Shown here: one piece after another, positions 1 through 8,172 of the stretch | Numbering within the stretch: the first letter of the stretch is position 1 | Layout: each line of letters opens with the position of its first letter | Assembly: GCA_937875295.1 (NCBI GenBank) | Contig: CALLXS010000110.1 | Location: forward strand, 1 to 14,104 | Source: an uncultured bacterium | Lineage (GTDB): Bacteria > Bacteroidota > Ignavibacteria > Kapaibacteriales > UBA2268 | Direction: 5' to 3' | Length of the DNA stretch: 14,104 bases | Translations under genes and position numbers: made by a program | Notes under the pieces: model-generated | What the model saw: only the letters and a program-made list of their open reading frames with translations | What the model was told of the DNA's origin: nothing | Database searches by the model: none

Positions 1-1
1 C

Positions 2-958
2 ACAGCTATATCTTGTATATTATCAGACAATAATATTTCTAATATTATTTGGTGTTATGATGAAGAAACACTTATAGATATTAATGAAAATCATCAAAAT
101 TCACTTTTTTTACCTGGAATTATATTAAATCCAAATACAAAAGCAACTAATAATTTTGCTGATTTAAATGATTGTGATATAATTATCCTTGCTACTCCTA
201 CACAATTTTTACGTCAAACAATTGAAAATTGCAAAGATTTAATCAAAAGCAAAAAAATTATTAATGTGTCAAAAGGCATTGAAATAGGTACGATGAACCG
301 AATTTCACAAATCCTTGAAGAAGTGTGTCAAATTGATTTGCAAAACTATGCTGTACTTACCGGTCCAAGCCATGCAGAAGAAGTTGCTCTTAAAAAGGCT
401 ACTACTGTTGTTGTTGCATCAGAGAATTTAGCTTATGCTCAAGAAATTCAAAAGATATTTTCTAATAAATATTTTAGAGTATATACATCATCTGATATTA
501 TAGGTTGCGAGATTGGTGGTGCTTTAAAGAATGTGATTGCAGTAGCAACAGGAATTATTGAAGGGGGTAAATATGGCGATAACGCTAAAGCAGCAATTTT
601 TACTCGTGGTATGGTTGAAATTTCAAGATTAGCTGTAGCAATGGGTGCTAATTATAATACTATTTTTGGACTTTCCGGTATTGGTGATTTATATGTAACT
701 TGTTCAAGCGCTCTTAGTAGAAATTGGCGAGTTGGTAATAGGTTAGGAAAAGGAGAGAAATTACAGGATATTATGAAAAATATGAAAACTGTAGCAGAAG
801 GTGTGCATACTACTCGCTCAGCTTTTCAATTATCTCAAAAATATAATATTGATATGCCGATAATAACCCAAATGTATAAAATCCTTTTTGAAAATAGCTC
901 CTCCGAAATAGCAATGCAAGAATTGATGAATCGACAAAAAAAACACGAGTGGATCTAA
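2..958 (+). CDS. gpsA: NAD(P)-dependent glycerol-3-phosphate dehydrogenase, 5' partial
   Basis: Reduces dihydroxyacetone phosphate to sn-glycerol-3-phosphate in the cytoplasm, the entry step to glycerophospholipids. The frame is open from base 2 to the TAA at 956-958, giving 318 residues. It begins TAIS, which matches the residues just after the Rossmann GxxxWGT motif, so only about 13-15 N-terminal residues lie off the left edge; a GTG at 266 is internal and is not the start. Visible family motifs are VSKGIE, GPSHAEEVA, the GALKNVIAVATGI block carrying the catalytic lysine, GDNAKAA with the following TRG, GLSGIGDLYVTCSS followed by SRNWRVG, and VAEGVHTT. No frameshift or missing key residue is seen in the visible part. 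It overlaps rimO by one base (TAATG), so the two are probably co-translated. The identification is secure from motif order and length. Confidence 0.95.
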   Translation, partial: TAISCILSDNNISNIIWCYDEETLIDINENHQNSLFLPGIILNPNTKATNNFADLNDCDIIILATPTQFLRQTIENCKDLIKSKKIINVSKGIEIGTMNRISQILEEVCQIDLQNYAVLTGPSHAEEVALKKATTVVVASENLAYAQEIQKIFSNKYFRVYTSSDIIGCEIGGALKNVIAVATGIIEGGKYGDNAKAAIFTRGMVEISRLAVAMGANYNTIFGLSGIGDLYVTCSSALSRNWRVGNRLGKGEKLQDIMKNMKTVAEGVHTTRSAFQLSQKYNIDMPIITQMYKILFENSSSEIAMQELMNRQKKHEWI

Positions 959-2238
959 TGAGATCAAAAGAAAAACTATCAATAATAACTCTCGGATGTA
1001 AAAAAAATTTAGTAGATTCTGAAAGATTACTTTTTAAATTAAAAAATCACTATGATTTTACTGAAGAAGCCTTAATAGCCGATGTAGTCTTAATAAATAC
1101 TTGCGGATTTATTAACGATGCAAAAATTGAAAATATTGATATAATAAGTCAATTTTGTAAATTAAAAGAAGAAAAGCAAATACACACTCTCATTGTTTTT
1201 GGATGCCTTGTACAAGTTATTTCAGATGATATTAAAAACAAATTTCCTGAAATAGATTATTTGTTCGGAACAAATAGTATTGACGATATTGCTAATGTAC
1301 TTTTACCAGAAAATAATAATCACAATATAGATATTTTTAATAGAGAATTTCTAACAAAACCTCCTACTTCATATTTAAAAATTGCTGAAGGTTGCAATCA
1401 TAGATGTTCATTTTGCTCAATTCCATTTATTCGCGGTAATCAAGTTTCTATAAAAATGGAAGATTTAATTAATGAAGCAAATATAATCAGATCTTTAGGT
1501 TATAAAGAGTTGGTCATTATTGCTCAAGATACAAGTAATTATGGTATTGATATTTATGGTAAGAAAATGTTACCCGAATTGTTGAACAAACTCGCCGATA
1601 TTGACTTCGAATGGATTCGTTTAATGTATACTTATCCTACTGCTTTTCCGGAAGAAGCATTAAATGTGATAAATGAAAGGGATAATATTTGCAAATATAT
1701 TGATATTCCTATTCAACATATTTCGGATAAAATATTAAAATCTATGAAAAGAGGTATTAATAAAGTAGATACTATTAAATTAATTGAAAAAATTAAAAAC
1801 ATTATACCAAATGTCGCTATTAGAAGTACTTTTATTGTTGGCTATCCAAATGAGACTGATGATGAATTTAATGAATTATTAGATTTTATTAAAAATTATG
1901 AGTTAGATAGAGTAGGAGCATTTACTTATTCACCTCAGAGATTTACTAGCTCTTATGAGCTTACTGATAATGTACCAACTGAATTAAAATTACAACGCTA
2001 TGAAGAATTGATGCTCCAACAACAAAAAATTTCTTTAAAGAAGAACAAGCAATTTTATGGAAAAAACATAAAAGTGCTTATAGATGGCGAAAAAGATAAT
2101 TATTTTATTGGACGCACTGAGCATGATGCTCCTGAAATTGATAATGAAGTATTAATTGAAAAGAATAAAAGATTAGAAATAGGTAATTTTTATCAATTAA
2201 GAATTAAAAATTACAATGAATATCAACTTTTTGCGTAA
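958..2238 (+). CDS. rimO: Ribosomal protein S12 methylthiotransferase RimO
   Basis: A radical SAM enzyme that adds a methylthio group to a conserved aspartate of ribosomal protein S12. The N-terminal UPF0004 domain shows LGCKKNLVDSE, INTCGF and FGCL, whose three cysteines (about residues 14, 49 and 83) would hold the auxiliary 4Fe-4S cluster. The radical SAM core has CNHRCSFC (about 146-153). The C-terminal TRAM domain carries GRTEHDAPEIDNEV, a signature that separates RimO from the tRNA enzyme MiaB. I chose the ATG at 958, which overlaps the gpsA stop as TAATG and gives 426 residues; a GTG at 949 would add three residues inside gpsA and is less likely. Length is normal for the family. Co-transcription with gpsA is inferred from the overlap. 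Confidence 0.95.
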   Translation: MRSKEKLSIITLGCKKNLVDSERLLFKLKNHYDFTEEALIADVVLINTCGFINDAKIENIDIISQFCKLKEEKQIHTLIVFGCLVQVISDDIKNKFPEIDYLFGTNSIDDIANVLLPENNNHNIDIFNREFLTKPPTSYLKIAEGCNHRCSFCSIPFIRGNQVSIKMEDLINEANIIRSLGYKELVIIAQDTSNYGIDIYGKKMLPELLNKLADIDFEWIRLMYTYPTAFPEEALNVINERDNICKYIDIPIQHISDKILKSMKRGINKVDTIKLIEKIKNIIPNVAIRSTFIVGYPNETDDEFNELLDFIKNYELDRVGAFTYSPQRFTSSYELTDNVPTELKLQRYEELMLQQQKISLKKNKQFYGKNIKVLIDGEKDNYFIGRTEHDAPEIDNEVLIEKNKRLEIGNFYQLRIKNYNEYQLFA

Positions 2239-2310
2239 TCATTAATAATGATAGATTTCATATCGTTTTAATATATTAATATTATTATTGTTTTTTTTTG
2301 AATAATATTT

Positions 2311-2341
2311 TTTGCAATATTAAACTAAATTCCTATTTTTG
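2311..2341 (+). promoter_or_regulatory. Bacteroidota-type sigma-A promoter for the DUF2795/Omp85 unit
   Basis: TTTG at 2311-2314 is followed, after exactly 19 bases, by TATTTTTG at 2334-2341. This matches the Bacteroidota primary-sigma consensus TTTG, N19-21, TAnnTTTG at every fixed position. Transcription would start near 2348, leaving a leader of about 40 bases before the ATG at 2392. A short purine stretch, GAAAGG at 2377-2382, precedes that ATG by 9 bases. The match is read directly from sequence; activity is inferred. Confidence 0.7.
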
Positions 2342-2391
2342 CGTTCTTAAATATTGTATAGAAAAAAAATTGAATTGAAAGGTTAAAATAA

Positions 2392-2631
2392 ATGTTTTGG
2401 ACTCCTGAACTTGCTACATTTTTAGAAGATGCACCTTGGCCCGCAACAAGAGAAGAATTATTAGATTATACTAATAGAAACGGCAGTCCTTTGCAAGTTA
2501 TAGAAAATATAATGGAATTAGATGAAAATGATGAATTAATTGAAGGCATCGAAGATCTTTGGCCTGAGTATGAAGACGTTACATCTGAAGAATATTTCTA
2601 TAATGATGATGAGGAAGAACAATATATATAG
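2392..2631 (+). CDS. DUF2795 domain-containing small acidic protein
   Basis: A 79-residue protein, strongly acidic towards its C-terminus (DDEEEQ), with no signal peptide or membrane segment, so probably cytoplasmic. The block FWTPELATFLEDAPWPAT, the ELLDYTNRNGSPLQVIEN block and the IEDLWPEY motif match the DUF2795 proteins common in Bacteroidota. The function of that family is not established, and I do not assign one. A consensus promoter lies about 50 bases upstream. The gene ends two bases before the Omp85 start, so the pair is very likely one transcript. Normal length for the family. Confidence 0.88.
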   Translation: MFWTPELATFLEDAPWPATREELLDYTNRNGSPLQVIENIMELDENDELIEGIEDLWPEYEDVTSEEYFYNDDEEEQYI

Positions 2632-2633
2632 AT

Positions 2634-4904
2634 ATGTATAAATATTTTTATATATCCTCTATTATAATACTACTACAAATAGCTTTACCGCTATTTTCTC
2701 AAATTGAATATGAAAATTTATACAAATCAAGAGTAAATCCATCTGAATATGAAATTGGACAAATTTCTTTCAATGGAAATGCAAAATTTGCATCAAGCCA
2801 ATTAGAATCGATTATCTCTTCTCGAGCTACAAATAGATCACTTTCTTATAGTTTCTTCGAATTTACATATAGAAATACTAGGACAAGTAAACTCGTTCCA
2901 AAGTTTGTAAAAAATGAATTTTATTCGAAATTAAATGATTTACAAAGTAATATCCATTTTTTTCGTGAAGAACAAGCTACTAACGATCTTGATCTTTTAA
3001 GACAATTTTATCACCAAAATGGTAATCATCAACTTAAAGTTTCATATACTTTTACTCCCAACCATAACAAAAAAATCAATGAGCTTGTTTTCATTTTAGA
3101 TGAAGGTCAAGATTTTTATATTAAAAGTTTCGATATTAATTATAAAGATTCTATACCAGAAGATTTAACCAAAAAGTTAAAAAATGAACTTTTAATAAAA
3201 AGTAAAGATAAATTTGATGAAAAATTAATCCTTCTCTCAGCTGATAGAATGCTATATTATTTGCAAAATGCTGGTTATTTTTTCTCATATTATGAATTAC
3301 CTCAAGTTTATATTAACACTGAAACTAAAAAGGATAGCGTTACCTTAAATATATTCCCTGGCAATAAATACAAAATAAATTCTATTGATTTTGAGCATAA
3401 TTCTAAAGGATATAAATTATTAGCATCTTCCATGACAAAAGCTCAATTAAATATTCATCCAGGCGATTATTATAGCAAAAGCAAAATACGAAATTCTGAA
3501 ATAAATTATTTAAATTTGAATTTATTTCAATCTGTTCTAATTGATACTCTTAGAATAAATCCAATAGATACTTCAATGGATCTAATTGTTCGACTTGACT
3601 ATAGAAAGCAACAAGAATATAACTTTGGTCTATTCACTAATAGAACAACTTTTGATAAATATTGGAATGCCGGTGCTGAATTAACATATTCTCATCGTAA
3701 TATTTTTAATGCAGCACAAGTTATAAATCCATTTGTAAGAGTAACTTTTTTAGATCTTAGTAGATTTTTTGAAACCAATAATAGAGAAATTGAATATCAA
3801 TTTGGTATTAATCTCTCTCAACCTTTACTTTTTACTATTGATAAGGCAAGAATTGGAGGTTCGTTACAGTTTTTATATTCTTTTCGTAGGGTTATAGATA
3901 ATTTATGGTTATCTACTTTTGAACTTCCATTTCGTTTTCAAGTTAGATTACCTCGATGGACATTTATTAATAATGCTTCTTTTGAAGTTGGATTTAGAAG
4001 ACAAATTCCATCTAATTATGATGATGCATTATCTGAATCACTAAAATTAGCTAATAATTTGACTGATTCACTCAATATTCAAAGAAAGTTTTTACCATTT
4101 CAAGATTTTAATTCATTTGTAGATAGTGAAAAACCTTTTTTAACATCTACTACTTTTAGTTTAGGATTAAATGGAGACACAAGAAATGATATTTTTTCTC
4201 CGAGTAAAGGGTATTATGCTTCGTTCTTAGTTGATATAGCTCCTTTTAAAGTAAATAATTTTACAGGTATTAGCCGATTTATACGATTACAAACGTACTT
4301 ATCTCAATATTTTTCTATAAATTACCAATCAACAATTGCCTATAAAATTAAACTAGGTCATATTATATGGTTAGAAAAAAGTAAATCCATTATTCCTTAT
4401 GACTTACAATTTTATGCAGGTGGTGCTAACTCTATTCGTGGCTGGGCTTCAAGAAGATTAAGATATTTTGGTTTAGAAGGATTTAAGCCTGATAATAGCG
4501 AGACATTTAAATTTCTTGAAGATTATATTGGTAGTAGCTCCCTAATTGAAGGCTCTATTGAATATAGATATAAAATTGCCGGATTAGGACATCAAAACTA
4601 TATTCAAACATTATTGTCTGACTTGCAATTAGCAGCATTTTTCGATTTTGGAAATGCTTATCAATGGTTTTTATTTAGTGGTAAGTCTGACTACCCAGAA
4701 TATAATCCGCAATTTAAAGATTATTTTAAAGGAATTGCTGCTGCTGCCGGTGTAGGACTTAGATATGAATCACCTGTAGGTATAATTCGTTTAGACTTAG
4801 GTTGGAAATTATATGACCCAAATCATTATATTGACCCCTCAATTACAAAAACAGATCAACTAAAGGATGCGAAAATTCATATTAGTTTAGGGCATCCATT
4901 TTAA
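2634..4904 (+). CDS. Omp85-family outer membrane protein (BamA/TamA-like)
   Basis: A 756-residue outer-membrane beta-barrel of the family that inserts other barrel proteins or exports substrates. Residues 1-22 form a signal peptide ending LPLFSQ, with no lipobox cysteine, so it is not a lipoprotein like TamL. POTRA-like repeats fill roughly residues 40-320; I can make out about three, beginning near QISFNGNAKF, QDFYIKSFDINY and NKYKINSIDFEH, fewer than the five of E. coli BamA. The barrel follows, with FYAGGANSIRGW (about 592-603) matching the family's conserved RG(F/W) loop motif, then RLDLGWKLYDP and a C-terminal strand ending in phenylalanine (HISLGHPF), the usual recognition signal. It starts two bases after the DUF2795 gene. 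Whether it is the essential BamA or a TamA-like paralogue cannot be settled from this window; the low POTRA count favours a TamA-like role. Confidence 0.9.
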   Translation: MYKYFYISSIIILLQIALPLFSQIEYENLYKSRVNPSEYEIGQISFNGNAKFASSQLESIISSRATNRSLSYSFFEFTYRNTRTSKLVPKFVKNEFYSKLNDLQSNIHFFREEQATNDLDLLRQFYHQNGNHQLKVSYTFTPNHNKKINELVFILDEGQDFYIKSFDINYKDSIPEDLTKKLKNELLIKSKDKFDEKLILLSADRMLYYLQNAGYFFSYYELPQVYINTETKKDSVTLNIFPGNKYKINSIDFEHNSKGYKLLASSMTKAQLNIHPGDYYSKSKIRNSEINYLNLNLFQSVLIDTLRINPIDTSMDLIVRLDYRKQQEYNFGLFTNRTTFDKYWNAGAELTYSHRNIFNAAQVINPFVRVTFLDLSRFFETNNREIEYQFGINLSQPLLFTIDKARIGGSLQFLYSFRRVIDNLWLSTFELPFRFQVRLPRWTFINNASFEVGFRRQIPSNYDDALSESLKLANNLTDSLNIQRKFLPFQDFNSFVDSEKPFLTSTTFSLGLNGDTRNDIFSPSKGYYASFLVDIAPFKVNNFTGISRFIRLQTYLSQYFSINYQSTIAYKIKLGHIIWLEKSKSIIPYDLQFYAGGANSIRGWASRRLRYFGLEGFKPDNSETFKFLEDYIGSSSLIEGSIEYRYKIAGLGHQNYIQTLLSDLQLAAFFDFGNAYQWFLFSGKSDYPEYNPQFKDYFKGIAAAAGVGLRYESPVGIIRLDLGWKLYDPNHYIDPSITKTDQLKDAKIHISLGHPF

Positions 4905-4936
4905 AAGCATTTTATTATTTACTCAATAAATGCTTT
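4904..4936. terminator. Possible bidirectional hairpin between convergent genes
   Basis: AAAGCATTT at 4904-4912 and AAATGCTTT at 4928-4936 form a 9-bp inverted repeat with a 15-base loop. It begins at the Omp85 stop codon and overlaps the last codons of the convergent ygbA-like gene. There is no clear T-run after either arm and the stem is AT-rich, so this is a weak candidate. Confidence 0.3.
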
Positions 4937-5229
4937 ATCGCCATAATTGGATGTAAATATGTCATTCTTGGACCTGAAAATCGCATAATTTCTCGAATTC
5001 TCTCTCTCTGCTCGCTACTATAGCAATGTATTTCGCACTGCTGACAATTAATTTTAGCATCCCCAAGTGGACAATGTTCAATTCGTTTATTGCAATATTC
5101 AACTAATTCCTTACAATTTGAGCAAAGGGATTTTGAATTATGATTTTTTTTGCAATATATATAAATCATAGTTTCAATAACTTTTGATTCATATATTTTT
5201 CGTTTTTCAAAATTTTTATTTATTCCCAT
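4915..5229 (-). CDS. YgbA-like 'nitrous oxide-stimulated promoter' family protein
   Basis: A cysteine-rich cytoplasmic protein of about 104 residues matching the YgbA family (Pfam family named nitrous oxide-stimulated promoter). Diagnostic blocks are MIYIYCKKNHN, LCSNCKELVEYCNKRIEHCPLG, CQQCEIHCY, and the near-invariant RFSGPRMTYLHPIMAIKHLL end. The regularly spaced cysteines suggest metal or Fe-S binding, but this is inference. In enteric bacteria ygbA belongs to the NsrR nitric-oxide regulon; nothing here shows such a regulator site. The first ATG is at 5229; a TTG at 5238 would add three residues and is the alternative. It begins 25 bases after the valS stop in the same direction, so it is probably read through from valS. 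Confidence 0.85.
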   Translation of the reverse strand: MGINKNFEKRKIYESKVIETMIYIYCKKNHNSKSLCSNCKELVEYCNKRIEHCPLGDAKINCQQCEIHCYSSEQRERIREIMRFSGPRMTYLHPIMAIKHLLSK

Positions 5230-5254
5230 ATTCTGCAAAGATTGAAAATAGTAC

Positions 5255-7960
5255 TTATTTTCTAATCTTAGCTAAATTTTCCTTTGTTTTAATTAGAGAT
5301 TCCTGCATTGATTGTAATTTTTCTCTTTCATTATTTACTATTTCTGGGCTTGCATTATTCACAAATTTTTCATTTGATAATTTTTTCTGGCAACCTGTAA
5401 TATTATTTTCTAATCTTAATATTTCTTTATTTAATCTTTCGATTTCTTTTTCAACATCAATGCTACCCTCAGTAATAATAAATAATTCAATTTCTCTAAT
5501 TACTGATTTAATTGAATTATCATTAATTACATTTTCTGGATTAATTTCAATTGAAGATGCTTTAGCAAAAGATTTTATAATAATTTGCATTTCTTTTAAT
5601 AAGTCGATTATTTCTTGTTTATTAGACTTAATTATTATAGGCAATTTATTATTAATTGGGATATTTGCTCCTGCACGTAATCTTCTAAATTCTTCAACTA
5701 ATAATTGAATTAATTCAAATTTATTTTCATATTCCTGATTAATTAGTTGGTAATTAACCTCAGGAAGTAATGATAATGAAATCGATTCATTTTCATCTTT
5801 ATTTCCTAATAAGTGCCAAATTTCTTCAGTAATAAATGGCATAATAGGATGAAGAAGCATTATAATATCTTGATAGAGTTTTATAGCGAAATTAAGTAAT
5901 TTAATCTTATATGAATTGTCTGTACTAGAATTTAATTGAATTTTTAATATTTCTAAATACCAATCGCAATAATCTCTCCAAATAAAATCATAAATCGATT
6001 TGCTATATTCATTTAGTTTAAATTTATCTAAGTAATTTTTAGTAGATTCGAGAGTAGAATTATAACGTGACATTATCCATTTGTCACTAATAGAAAGTTC
6101 ATTGTCATTTAGAATAGCATCATTATTTAGATCATTAACTTCTAACTCTTCGATTTTCATTAATAAAAATCTACCAGCGTTCCATATTTTATTTGCGAAA
6201 TTTCGACCTATTTCCATAGAAGGAATATCTTGATCCTGAACATTTACATCCATTTTTACATCAGCCCCAAGTGGAGATAAGTAAATCATTGTAAATCTAA
6301 CAGCATCAGCTCCATATTTTTCTATAATATTTATTGGATCTGGGGAATTACCAAGAGATTTAGATAATTTTCTACCCTTCCCATCGCGAATAATAGAAGT
6401 AAAATATACATTTTTAAATGGTATAATATTTTTAAATTTTAGATTAGCCATTATCATCCGTGCTACCCAGAAGAAAATTATATCTGGTGCTGTTACGAGT
6501 AAGTCTGTAGGCTGAAACGCTTCAAGAATTTTATTATTAGGATTTTCTTCTTTAAGCCATTCCATTGTCGTAAGTGGCCAAAGCCAAGATGAAAACCAAG
6601 TATCTAAGACATCAGAATCTTGCGTGATTTGTTCATCATTCTTCAAATTTAATTTAATTCTAGCTTCTTCTTCGTTATGAGCAGCTACAATTCTTCCATC
6701 TTTTGAATAATAAATTGGAATCCTATGCCCCCACCAAAGTTGACGAGATATACACCAATCTCGAACATTGCTTAACCAATGAGTATAAGTTTTAATCCAA
6801 TGCTCAGGGTGAAATTTTATTTCTCCATCTTGAACAGGTTTTAATGCCATTTCTGCAAGAGGTTTCATTTTAACAAACCATTGGTCAGATAGATAAGGTT
6901 CAATAGCTTCTCCCCCACGCTGAGAAAATCCTACATTATGAGTATAACTTTCAATTTTCTCAACTAAGTCTAATTCTTCCAATTTTTTAAGTATTAACTT
7001 CCTTGCCTTAAATCTTTCAATATTATTATATTCACCTGTTAATTCATTTAGCGTGCCATCAGGATTTATAGTATTAATTTGCTCTAAATTATGTCTTAAT
7101 CCAATTTCAAAGTCATTTGGGTCGTGTGCAGGAGTAATTTTGACGCATCCAGTACCAAATGTAGGGTCAGCATAATCATCACCTATAATTTTTACTTCTC
7201 GTCCTACAAGAGGGACAATCACAGTTTTACCGATTAAATCCTTATATCGTTCATCTTTAGGATTAACAGCAACGGCAACATCTCCAAAAATAGTTTCTGG
7301 ACGAACTGTAGCGACTGATAAATATTTATCGCTATTAGGGAATTTATATCTTAAAGTATATAAATGCTCTTTGACTTCTCTAAATTCAACCTCTTCATCT
7401 GAGAGTGCAGTTTGAGCTAGCGGAGACCAATTTATAATTCTTTTACCTTTGTATATCAATCCTTCCTCGTAAAGTCTGATAAATACTTCAATTACAGCTT
7501 TTGAGTGATTAGCATCCATAGTAAAAATAGTTCTGGACCAATCTGCAGAAATACCAAGTAATCGCAACTGTTTAAGTATTATCCCACCATAAGTATTTTT
7601 CCATTCCCACACTTTTTCGAGAAATTTTTCTCTTCCTAAGTCATATCGAGATATATTTTGAATAGCTAATTCTTTTTCCACCCTTGATTGAGTAGCGATC
7701 CCGGCATGGTCAATTCCAGAAAACCAACATACTTCATAACCAGACATCCTTTTAAATCTAATATAAATATCTTGAATTGTGTTATTTAAAACGTGGCCGA
7801 AATGCAAGATGCCAGTCACATTTGGTGGAGGCATTAAAATGCTATATTTTTCATTCTCAGAAAATTCGTTTGATTTATAAATATTATTTTTTTGCCAAAT
7901 TTCATACCATTTGGATTCTGATTCTTTAGGTTGATATGCTTTAGGAAATTGAATACTCAT
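5255..7960 (-). CDS. valS: Valyl-tRNA synthetase
   Basis: Class I aminoacyl-tRNA synthetase that charges tRNA-Val in the cytoplasm. The 901 residues show PPPNVTGILHFGH with the HIGH-type HFGH at 53-56, the CP1 editing domain with TVRPETIFGDVAVAVNP and GTGCVKITPAHDPNDFEIG, the block SDQWFVKM, the GRKLSKSLGNSPDP motif with KLSKS at 531-535, an anticodon-binding domain containing the PIMPFITEEIWHLL block, and a C-terminal coiled-coil arm from about 830 to 901 rich in Glu, Lys and Leu heptads, as is usual for ValRS. Length and domain order are complete. The ATG at 7958-7960 is the natural start because homology begins at once (PKAYQPKESESKWYEIWQ). A promoter-like element lies about 40 bases upstream. 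The YgbA-like gene follows downstream. Confidence 0.97.
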   Translation of the reverse strand: MSIQFPKAYQPKESESKWYEIWQKNNIYKSNEFSENEKYSILMPPPNVTGILHFGHVLNNTIQDIYIRFKRMSGYEVCWFSGIDHAGIATQSRVEKELAIQNISRYDLGREKFLEKVWEWKNTYGGIILKQLRLLGISADWSRTIFTMDANHSKAVIEVFIRLYEEGLIYKGKRIINWSPLAQTALSDEEVEFREVKEHLYTLRYKFPNSDKYLSVATVRPETIFGDVAVAVNPKDERYKDLIGKTVIVPLVGREVKIIGDDYADPTFGTGCVKITPAHDPNDFEIGLRHNLEQINTINPDGTLNELTGEYNNIERFKARKLILKKLEELDLVEKIESYTHNVGFSQRGGEAIEPYLSDQWFVKMKPLAEMALKPVQDGEIKFHPEHWIKTYTHWLSNVRDWCISRQLWWGHRIPIYYSKDGRIVAAHNEEEARIKLNLKNDEQITQDSDVLDTWFSSWLWPLTTMEWLKEENPNNKILEAFQPTDLLVTAPDIIFFWVARMIMANLKFKNIIPFKNVYFTSIIRDGKGRKLSKSLGNSPDPINIIEKYGADAVRFTMIYLSPLGADVKMDVNVQDQDIPSMEIGRNFANKIWNAGRFLLMKIEELEVNDLNNDAILNDNELSISDKWIMSRYNSTLESTKNYLDKFKLNEYSKSIYDFIWRDYCDWYLEILKIQLNSSTDNSYKIKLLNFAIKLYQDIIMLLHPIMPFITEEIWHLLGNKDENESISLSLLPEVNYQLINQEYENKFELIQLLVEEFRRLRAGANIPINNKLPIIIKSNKQEIIDLLKEMQIIIKSFAKASSIEINPENVINDNSIKSVIREIELFIITEGSIDVEKEIERLNKEILRLENNITGCQKKLSNEKFVNNASPEIVNNEREKLQSMQESLIKTKENLAKIRK

Positions 7961-7997
7961 ACTTATAATATTAATTTTAAATAAAAGAAATAGACTA

Positions 7998-8005
7998 CAA
8001 AAATA
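7998..8005 (-). promoter_or_regulatory. Candidate -7 element upstream of valS
   Basis: On the minus strand this reads TATTTTTG, an exact match to the Bacteroidota -7 consensus TAnnTTTG and identical to the element in front of the DUF2795 gene. It lies 37 bases before the valS ATG. I do not find a matching TTG at the usual 19-21 base spacing, so the promoter is only half supported. Confidence 0.4.
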
Positions 8006-8041
8006 CGAATTTTATAACAAATTATGTAATTGTGTATGATA

Positions 8042-8060
8042 AAAAGTAATTCCTACTTTT
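8042..8060 (-). terminator. Possible terminator of the radical SAM/barrel unit
   Basis: AAAAGTA (8042-8048) and TACTTTT (8054-8060) form a 7-bp stem with a 5-base loop. On the minus strand the stem ends in a run of Ts. It lies about 110 bases past the stop of the 8173-9081 gene and just upstream of the candidate valS promoter, a sensible place for a terminator. In DNA this AT-rich a chance hairpin is possible. Confidence 0.35.
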
Positions 8061-8172
8061 GGTCATAAAACTCATAATTGAAATTTTATAATATTTTGTA
8101 TATTAATTGGAGGAAGGTAGATATTTTATACTTTGTAAATTGTTAAGCTAATTTTGAAATAATTAATATATT

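Noticed and set aside
266..268. GTG at 266 as the start of gpsA
   Set aside because: The same frame is open back to base 2 and encodes recognisable GpsA sequence (TAIS onward), so the gene simply enters from the left edge.
2278..2309. Inverted repeat AATATTATT/AATAATATT with T-runs, as a terminator of rimO
   Set aside because: The 9-bp stem is all A-T, its loop holds most of the Ts, and it abuts the promoter; it is too weak in DNA of this composition to call.
5184..5708. Plus-strand open frame of 174 codons rich in Phe, Ser and Ile
   Set aside because: It is antisense to the valS coiled-coil arm and the YgbA-like gene, both of which have strong family motifs.
8109..8117. GGAGGAAGG, a strong Shine-Dalgarno-like string in the intergenic region
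   Set aside because: No start codon follows at a usable distance on the plus strand, and the region downstream is antisense to the barrel-like gene.
7961..8172. 212-base intergenic stretch searched for small RNA, riboswitch or tRNA
   Set aside because: Apart from one short hairpin and a promoter-like octamer I see only AT-rich sequence with no conserved RNA structure; a T-box in front of valS was considered but its conserved elements are not visible.
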